Positions 56,901 through 64,000 of a stretch of 64,000 nucleotides of DNA are shown in pieces. A model generated the notes under the pieces. That model worked only from the letters and a program-made list of their open reading frames with translations, ran no database searches and was not told where the DNA came from. Position numbers and translations under genes: made by a program. Numbering within the stretch: the stretch's first letter is position 1; each line of letters opens with the position of its first letter. The DNA comes from Cycas panzhihuaensis (Eukaryota > Cycadophyta), in contig CM041465.1 in the NCBI GenBank assembly GCA_023213395.1, positions 90,713,741-90,777,740 on the forward strand, written 5' to 3'.

Positions 56901-58440
56901 CTTTCTCTCAATAAATAGCCCCTCTCATACCAAGAAGTTGTAAAACACACAACTTGGAGGAATGCCATGAATGAAGAGTATCAATCTCTTATAAAAAATG
57001 GTACCTATAACCTCATTGATCTACCACTTAGAAGAAAGGTAGTTTGAAACAAATGGGTGTATAAAAATAAATACAAATTTGATGGCACCCTTGAAAAACA
57101 TAAGGTGAGGTTAGTAGTAAAGGGATTCATATAAATGAAATGCATTAACTACACTGAAGTCTTTATACCTACAACCAAGTAGCCTACAATTAAAACTCTT
57201 ATGGCCTTTGTAGCTCAATTGGGCTAAAAGATTCACCAACCTGATATAAAAATTGCATTTCTTAATGGTGATCTTAAAGAAGAAATCTACATGGCTTAGC
57301 CTGAAGGATTTGAGATTGCTAGTCTAGAGCATAAGGTGTATAGGCTTAAAAATTCCATGTATAGCCTTAAATATGCCTCTCGTTCTTAGTTCACCAAGTT
57401 GTTAAAAAGAATAAGGCAACTTGGATATGAGGTTTGTGACTACCAAGGTATTAATACAATATTATTCATCAAATGCCAAAATGATAAAGCTAATTATCTC
57501 TTAATCTTTGTAGACAATATGCTTATAATAGAGAATAATGAACAAGCAATCAACTAGCTAAAGAATGACTTAGCTAAAATGTTTGAACTATCTAATCTTA
57601 GGTTGATGAAATACTACTTAGGGATTGAAGTCACTCAAAAAGATGAAAAAAACTTTCTTTCTCAAGAAAAGTAGATTAATGATCTTCTAACAAAGTTTCA
57701 GTTAGAAGATGCTCGAACTATAGCCACTCCAATGGAACCCAATGTCAAATTGATAGTTGATGGTGTTGATCAAGAGGCAGATATAATACTTTACAGGCAA
57801 CTTGTAGGTAGTCTCATATATATTACTAATACAAGACCTGATATTGCATACTCTATCGACAGTGTTACTCGTTATATGACAAATCCTAAGCAGAATCATT
57901 GGTAGACAGTAGTGCAAGTGTTAAGGCATCTTAAAATGACCAGCAAATATGGTCTGCTATATGAATCTAATTCAAAGTTTAAATTATATACATACATAGA
58001 CTCAGACTTTACTGGAGATAAAGACACAAAGAGATCCACTTTCAAGTACATATCATTTCTTAGAATAGCACAAATATCATGGATATCTAGATAGTAGAAG
58101 ATAGTTGCCTATTCAACTACCGAAGCTGAATACATTACTACTTTTGAGACCAACAAGGAGGTGATATGGCTTAGGAAATTATTAAAAACATTGAATATCA
58201 CCTAAACAAGTCCTATTAGCCTTCACATAGATAATCAATTAGTAATCCACATGGCAAAAAATCTTATATTTCATAATTGTACTGAACACATAAGTATGAA
58301 AATCCATAGGATTCAAGAACTAGTTCATGATGGCATAATTTAGCTAGAGTACTACTCCATAGCAGATCAAATGGCTGATATCTTCACCAAATCGCTATAA
58401 ATAGTGAAGTTTGAATAGTTCCATAGGGAGATCAACCTTT
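56901..58440 (+). pseudogene. Copia-4 reverse transcriptase and RNase H relic
   Basis: RT starts near 56945 with WRNAMNEEYQSLIKNGTYNLIDLP, then KYKFDGTLEKHKVRLVVKGF. The catalytic box is FVDN at 57507-57518 (YVDD expected): the second Asp is Asn and the Tyr is Phe. RNase H keeps TYIDSDFTGDKDTKRSTFKYISFL (from 57986), STTEAEYITT and ADIFTKSL near 58375. Stops are common. The frame ends with INL and TGA at about 58442. Confidence 0.87.
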
Positions 58441-58886
58441 GAGTCTCCATCTTTGACTTATTAGAGGAGATGGCAACTAGATCATCATACTCTATTCCAT
58501 TCATGAAAATCCCTTGCGAGCACGAAAGAATAAGAGTAAGTATTTGCTCTATCCTATTTGTGAAAATCCCTTGTGGGCACAGAAGGATAAGGGTTGTACT
58601 AGTCTTAGAAAATCAGAACCTATGAAAACCTGAAAGGGCATGGGGGATAACCAAACACTATATGGAGACTCAACAGATCAAGCTACACATTTAAGTTACT
58701 TAGCTATTAGACTACATTAAGAGCCACCTTAGCCATTTTGATTTAAGGGACTATATATCTTAGAAAGTTCATGAGTTTTTATTCCCCATGAGGATTTTCT
58801 CACAAAAGTATCAATGTAATAATAAGGCTCAAGACCTCATAGAATAGATTTTATCATAATGACCTTTTACCATTAAGGTGGGGATT
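58441..58886 (+). other. 3' UTR of Copia-4 with conserved repeat pair (58489-58597)
   Basis: Two copies of a roughly 50-bp unit, each with GTGAAAATCCCTTG-like text and AAGAATAAG or AAGGATAAG. AAGGTGGGGAT just before 58887 is the polypurine tract. It matches the 3' UTRs of Copia-2 and Copia-5. Confidence 0.82.
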
Positions 58887-59191
58887 GATGAATGTTAATA
58901 CATCAAGGTCATTAGATTAATTATATGAAGGTAACTTTACTTTAGCTAAGTCACATAGTTAAATGTAATTTCGTTTACATTTAAGTGTAATTTCGAGATC
59001 ATGTCATTTGGTGGGAAACTCCTTTGGAAACTCTAATATACATCCTCTAATATATAAGGCTGAATATGAAAGGGAGAGTCATAATTCTCACCTCTTATTC
59101 TTGCTCTCAATCTCATTCTCTTCATTTTACTCTTATTATGTGCCATTGCTTTAGTGTAGTGGAGTGTAGCAACTAGATCCTTCACCTAACA
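58887..59191 (+). repeat. 3' LTR of Copia-4 (305 bp)
   Basis: TGATGAATGTTAATA...CACCTAACA, followed by CTAAG. Aligns with 54172-54476. Confidence 0.94.
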
Positions 59192-59196
59192 CTAAG

Positions 59197-60040
59197 ACCT
59201 AGTTCATGCCTCCCATTTCCCCTTATATGATAACTTTCTTTCTGACTTATTCACTAATGCCTTGAGACCTTAAGTCCATCTTAAGGTCCTCAAGGTAATG
59301 GATATATTAGGAATCAAGAAACTATCTAAACCATCTTCTTCTAAGGTTAAACATATCTTTTTAATAGAAACTAAAGGCCCTCAAGGTGATTGTAAGTATG
59401 ATCATCTTACTTCTATTATTTGAGCACTTGAAAAATCGATCAATATTGAATTATAGGTTAATCTTAATCCCAATATAGAAATTTAGAAAGAAAGAAATAT
59501 TATCCAATTTGCTAAACAAAACAAGGGCCAAGCCTCAAATACTATTCCCCCCAAGAAGGTGCCATGGTGCTCTTACCACCAAACTGACACTCACAATCAA
59601 GAAGAATGTAACAAACTTAAAATTATTTTTAGATGTGGCCAAGCCAATAAGAAACCTACTTCTAGACCTAATCAAGACCAGTTAATTTATAAGGATATGT
59701 TGCCTAACCACACCAAGAATGCACATAAAGATAAAGGTAAGGCCAAAACCTAGCATGACCACAACTCTTTATACTTTGAGTTTGAACCCCTACCCAAAAG
59801 ATCTTCCCCTAAGAGACATGACCTTAGAAAGGTCACTCCTTAAAGCAAACTACCTATAAAGGGGGAAGAACCCAAAAAGACTATTAACAAAGTAGAAGTT
59901 TGCAAAGCCTCTACTCTAGCCAAACCCCATGACCCTGATGTCCCATTTAAGGATAAGTCTTTGGATTCACCTCCTTAATTACCAATCAGACCTATTTACT
60001 TTAGGTTTATATCATAGCTCACCAAGGAAGGCTCTTTCTC
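59197..60040 (+). pseudogene. Gypsy-5 gag, third piece
   Basis: The gag frame resumes DLVHASHFPLYDNFLSDLFTNALRP. The open piece 59559-59753 holds VPWCSYHQTDTHNQEECNKL, a C...H....H....C knuckle-like box common at the end of Tat gag. A Lys/Pro-rich tail follows. Stops are scattered. Confidence 0.75.
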
Positions 60041-61300
60041 ACTAGTAGAAGAGCTAAAGATTATTCCTATTAGAATCTCAGTTATGGATCTCATGAAAAC
60101 TTACCTTGATCAAAGGCAACTTCTTTTGGATACCCTTAGAATTTTTAGACCCAGTTCCCCTAGAAACCTTGGCTTAGTCTTCGACATTACCCCTAGTGAA
60201 GAGGAATGAAATCACAACAAGGCTACTACTTTCTACATTAAAATAATGAAAGATGATATCAAAATTAAAAGGTACATAGTAGATGAAGGATCCTATATTA
60301 ATGTCACCCCCTTGCATCTCTTAAAGGATCTTGAAATTTTAGCTTGTGAACCAGTCAATTAGGTTTTTCATGGATATGATAAGAATCCAAAAACCCCAAT
60401 TGGTCAAGTCACTCTCCCTCTTACTTTAATAGATAAGACCATTATGGCCAAAGTCATCATAAATGACTTCAATCTTTAAGTTCAATATAATTTTAAGCTA
60501 ACCATGGATTAGTTAAATATTAGTGGTCCATTCTTTACTATTCAGCAAACTCAAGTTTGTCCATGAGGGAGAGCTTAAAGTCATCAAATACAAAAATAAG
60601 CCTATATAGAAATTTGTCCCATTAGTTAAAACCATTTAAGACAAAAGAAGTCCTTATCTCACACGGAGTGGTTAATATTTGGACGTAGAGTCTATGCTTT
60701 AACCTAGTCACGCGGAAGTTAAATCAATCTATATGATTTACTACCTTCTTATAGGACATCTCCCTTTCTAAGCATGAGGAAACCCTCTCAGATGATGAAT
60801 CAATTTTAACTCCAACTATAATTCCTAACCCTCTTAATCACATTACATCCCAATCAAGTATGTAATCCCAATTTGACATCTTAATACAACTTGATTATAG
60901 TTTTTATGTTCAGATGATCCCTTCATAAATAACATCCACTCTTTTTGATGTTATCCTCTTCACATCAGTTCCTTTATCACTACCCCCTCAAATGAGCTCC
61001 CCCATACTCCTCCCTATGAGCCCCATTCACTCCCTAAGAGCATCCTTCACCTAGATCACTTTAAGAATGACAAGACTATTCTTAAACATTTGGTAGGATC
61101 TTCTCCCAATCTTCCACCTAATTATCATAAATTACATTTTGCCAAATATATCCACTCTAACCCATCCTTATCAACCTGTGACCATCAAGTCACTAATTTA
61201 TCATTAATACTCAATTCAACTACTCCTTACTTTGATGAAGGAAATACTATGTTAGTCAAAGATACCATTAACATTAACTTAGGAACTTAGGAGGTGTCTA
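60041..61300 (+). pseudogene. Gypsy-5 protease region and linker
   Basis: A frame at about 60240-60480 reads KIMKDDIKIKRYIVDEGSYINVTPLHLLKDL, in which VDEGS sits where VD(S/N)GS is expected for the aspartic protease. The following TPIGQVTLPLTL is typical of the domain. 60560-61080 has no firm domain. The open piece 61090-61290 lies just before RT. Confidence 0.68.
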
Positions 61301-62626
61301 AATCAATTAAGGTTAGTGCTAGTTGTTCCCCTTCAAAAGTGGAATAGTTACATGACCTTTTCATTGAATTTCTTTCTATATTTGCCTAGGATTACTCTAA
61401 CATGAAGGCCCTTCATCTAAATGTCATGGTTCATAACATCATTACTATATTAGGGGATAAATCTAAATGTCAAAAATATAGGCCCATCCATCCTTTACTT
61501 CTTGTTGTTATTAAATAAGAGGTGGAAAAACTCCTCAAGGCAGGGTTCATTGAATCAATTAATTATTCTCAATGGGTATCTAACATCATATCCATTGCCA
61601 AAAAGAATGGTTTTATTTAGATATGCATCAATTTCTAGGATGTAAATAATTCTTACCCCAAAGACAACTTTCCACTTCCCTTCAATGATCAAATTTGGGA
61701 TCACATAGCTAATTTTGAAGTAATGTCCCTTATGGATGGTTTTTTAGAGTATAACCAAATCTTTATTTCTCCTAAAGACCACCATAAGACCACTTTTACC
61801 ACACCCTATGGTACATCTATTTATAAGGTCATGCTCTTTGGCCTCGAAAGTGTTTGTATAACTTACTAGTAGGCCATGGTTTTTATTGTTCATGATCTAT
61901 TAGGAAGCATCATAGTAGTATACCTCAATGATATACTAGGTCTATCACATCATGGAGAGGATCATATCTATGACCTAAGAACCACTTTTTAACACTGTTG
62001 GAAATATCAAGCTTATTTAAACCCTATTAAGTGTATTTTTATAGTTACCTCTAGAAAGATTCTTGGTAACATTATCTGTAAAGATAGTATTAAGGCGGAT
62101 CTGGATAAAGTTACAACCATTATTGAAATGCCTCCATGTCATACTCAAAAATAAGTTAAATTTTTTTTTAGAGGATTGGCTTTTTACGTCAATTCCTTGT
62201 TGATTTTATACTTAATGCCAAGCCTATAACTAATATTCTCAAGAAAGTTGTTCCTATTGAATGCACCTTAACCACCTAAGAATCCTTTGACAAACTCAAG
62301 CAAGCCTTGATCTCAGCTTCTATACTTATACCACCATATTTTGATAAGTTGTTCATTTTACATACCTCTTCCATAAAGGAATCCCTTAGTGCTATATTAG
62401 CCCAAGAAGATGAGTTTGTAAAAGAATGAGCCATTTATTTCATTAGTCATATTTTGGTGGTTGTAGAACTCAACTACTCTCTATTTGAAAAGGAGTATTT
62501 GGCCTTGGTTTATGCCACCAAAAAGCTGCAACATTACCTCTTAGAAAATACTACTCTTGTGATTGCTTAGTCTGATCCAATTCATCTTCTTCTCACCAAA
62601 ATTGACCTAACTAGATGAGTTGGTAG
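61301..62626 (+). pseudogene. Gypsy-5 reverse transcriptase and RNase H start
   Basis: RT text: LLKAGFIESINYSQWVSNIISIAKKNGFI.ICINF, NNSYPKDNFPLPF, MSLMDGFLEYNQIFISPKDHHKTTFTTPYGT, VMLFGLESVCITY. The catalytic box reads VVYLNDILG near 61917 (YxDD with first Asp to Asn). The connection text MPPCHTQK is at about 62130. RNase H begins near 62385 (LSAILAQEDEFVKE) and reaches LTKIDLTR.VGS at 62626, where Copia-5 begins. Multiple stops. Confidence 0.82.
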
Positions 62627-62937
62627 TGAAGGAAGGATGGATCTAGGGAATAAATCACTCACATGCACACAATGGCAATGGAGAATGAAAAAGAGATGAA
62701 ACAAGATATGAGAGCAAGCTTGGAGGTGAGAATGAATAATTACTCCCTCCTTGAGATTTTACCTTTTATTATTGAAGGTGAGAATTAGGGTTAGGATTTT
62801 CCTGCCTAATGATGTAAACTCAAAATTACATCTAAATGCATATAAAGTGTATTTCATTAAGAGATTAATGCTAACAATATATCCTAAGGTCACATAATTA
62901 ATCTACACAAATAACCTTAATACATTACCCTCTTTCA
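62627..62937 (-). repeat. 3' LTR of Copia-5 (311 bp)
   Basis: In plus orientation TGAAGGAAGGATGG...CTCTTTCA, followed by the purine-tract complement ATCCCCCCCTT. It aligns closely with both Copia-2 LTRs. Confidence 0.9.
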
Positions 62938-63413
62938 ATCCCCCCCTTAATAGTGGAAGGTCATTTTAAGAAAATCTATTCTATGAGGTCTTCATTTGAG
63001 CCTCCTTATTACATTGAAATTCTAAATGACACTTTTAAGGGAAAACCCTCATGGGGAATAAAAACCTATGAACTTTTAAGATCTATAGCCCCTTTTATAA
63101 ATTAAAATGGCTAAGGTGGCTCTTTGATGTAGCCTAATAGCCAAGCAGCTTAAATGTGTAGCTTAATCTGCTAAGTCTCCATATATCGTTTGGCCATCCC
63201 CTATGCCCTTTTGGGTTTTTATAGGTTCTGATTTTCTAAAACTAGTACAACCCGTATCCTTCTGTATCCACATGGGGTTTTCACAAATAGGATAGAGCAA
63301 AGACTTACTCTTATCCTTCCACACCCACAAGGGATTTTCACGAAGAGAATAGAGTATGATGATCCTATTTCCATCTTCTTTGATTAGTCAAAGATGGAGG
63401 CCCTGATGCTGAG
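62938..63413 (-). other. 3' UTR of Copia-5 with conserved repeat pair (63247-63355)
   Basis: Non-coding, same layout as in Copia-2 and Copia-4. The minus strand holds two tandem units with GTGAAAATCCCTTGTGGG and GTGAAAACCCCATGTGG. Confidence 0.82.
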
Positions 63414-64000
63414 CTACCTTCGAAACTGTTCAAACTTCACCTTTTGCAGTTGTTTGGTGAAGATATCGGGCACTTGATCTACTGTGGGGTAGTATTCTAG
63501 TTGAATTATGTTGTCATGAACAAGTTCTCTAATCATGTGGACTTTCATACTTATGTGTTTGGTATGATCATGAAATACATGATTTTTTGCCATGCAGATT
63601 GTTGATTGATTATCTACATGAAGACTCGTAGGACTTGTTTGGGTGATATTCAATATTTCTAATAATTTTCTTAGCCATATCACCTCCTTACTAGTCTTAG
63701 AAGTAATAATGTATTCAGCTTCAATAGTTGAATCTACAACTATCTTCTACCATCTGGATCTCCATGATATTGGTGTTGTTCCAAGAAACACTACATACCT
63801 AAACATAGATCTTTATGTATCTTTATCTCCTGGAAAGTATGAGTCTGTATATATAGAAAGCTTGAAGTCTGAATTAGGTTCATACAACATACCATATTTG
63901 TTGGTCATCTTAAGATATCTCAACACTTACACCGCTGCCTAACAATGAACGAGCAAGAATGCTGGCAGAGAGTGCAATATTTGGCCTTATATTGGTAGTG
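63414..64000 (-). pseudogene. Copia-5 RNase H relic
   Basis: The open piece 63683-63414 reads MIWLRKLLEILNI, SLHVDNQSTICMAKNHVFHDHTKHI and VPDIFTKQLQKVKFEQF, the C-terminal half of Copia RNase H with its DNQS motif. The rest, 63684-64000, is RNase H/RT connection text with stops. RT lies beyond the window. Confidence 0.88.

Larger units (their letters stand above)
54172..59191 (+). mobile_element. Copia-4, Ty1/Copia element lacking gag
   Basis: Two 305-bp LTRs, primer site, a SINE-like tandem array in place of leader and gag, then protease, integrase, RT, RNase H and a 3' UTR with the family repeat. Perfect CTAAG duplication. It belongs with Copia-2 and Copia-5. LTRs differ by about 11% by hand. 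Confidence 0.94.
43072..62626 (+). mobile_element. Gypsy-5, Tat-like Ty3/Gypsy element hosting three insertions
   Basis: Gag (three pieces), protease, RT and RNase H are collinear on the plus strand after mental removal of Gypsy-6 and Copia-4. Copia-5 cuts RNase H at 62626, and the remainder lies past the window. The RT text DGFLEYNQI, KTTFTTPYGT..YKVMLFGL and MPPCHTQK resembles the Tat/Ogre/Retand lineage. The left border at 43072 is inferred from the broken chromovirus frame. Stops are very frequent, suggesting the oldest element here. Confidence 0.78.
62627..64000 (-). mobile_element. Copia-5, 3' end of a Ty1/Copia element (continues past window)
   Basis: LTR, 3' UTR and RNase H on the minus strand, of the Copia-2/Copia-4 family. 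It inserted in Gypsy-5 RNase H. The five bases before the LTR, GGTAG (62622-62626), are the expected left copy of the target duplication; the right copy lies outside. Confidence 0.9.

Noticed and set aside
1-64000. Fungal repeat-induced point mutation as the cause of the transitions
   Set aside because: The elements, primer sites and SINE are plant-type; methylated-cytosine decay explains the pattern without RIP.

Overview
This 64-kb window is plant nuclear DNA made almost entirely of dead LTR retrotransposons nested inside one another. The grounds for a flowering-plant-type nuclear genome are the Ty1/Copia and Ty3/Gypsy domain order, primer-binding sites matching the 3' end of initiator-Met tRNA, a Tekay/Del-like chromovirus fragment, a Tat-like Gypsy and a tRNA-derived SINE. 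The species cannot be named. The sequence is AT-rich and CG-poor, and nearly every pol frame carries stops of the kind made by C-to-T or G-to-A change (TGG to TAG, CAA to TAA, CGA to TGA). I see no host gene, rRNA, tRNA gene, CRISPR array or bacterial feature. I found no new gene system; the interest lies in the nested structure and a few odd non-coding repeats.

Left third (1-25608). Copia-1 (+, 1-5042, cut by the window edge) lies in Gypsy-1 (-, 5043 to about 9260), which abuts the gag and LTR of Gypsy-2 (-, to 11404). Copia-2 (-, 11405-18938) follows, then the leader, primer site and LTR edge of another minus-strand element (18939 to about 19990). The next AT-rich stretch to 25608 has only a faint Copia end at 20640-22340 and a 24-G run.

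Middle (25609-43071). Copia-3 (+, 25609-40905) is split twice: by a 2.65-kb non-coding insertion in its integrase/RT linker (29575-32221) and by a complete Gypsy-3 (-, 33807-40190) in its RNase H domain, flanked by the perfect 5-bp duplication CCAAG. A chromovirus RNase H-integrase fragment, Gypsy-4 (-, 41230-43071), follows and seems to have been cut by Gypsy-5.

Right third (43072-64000). A Tat-like Gypsy-5 (+) is the host. Its gag is split by Gypsy-6 (+, 46887-53206) and by Copia-4 (+, 54172-59191, duplication CTAAG), and its RNase H by Copia-5 (-, 62627 onward). Its reading frame joins across the first two insertions once they and one target duplication are mentally removed. Gypsy-3 and Gypsy-6 are one family in opposite orientation about 6.7 kb apart. 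Copia-2, -4 and -5 are another family. Rough hand comparison of parts of the LTR pairs gives about 4% difference for Gypsy-3, 8-9% for Gypsy-6 and about 11% for Copia-4, so Gypsy-3 looks youngest.

Element names are local to this annotation. LTR edges with clear TG...CA ends are given to the base; other borders are approximate and say so.
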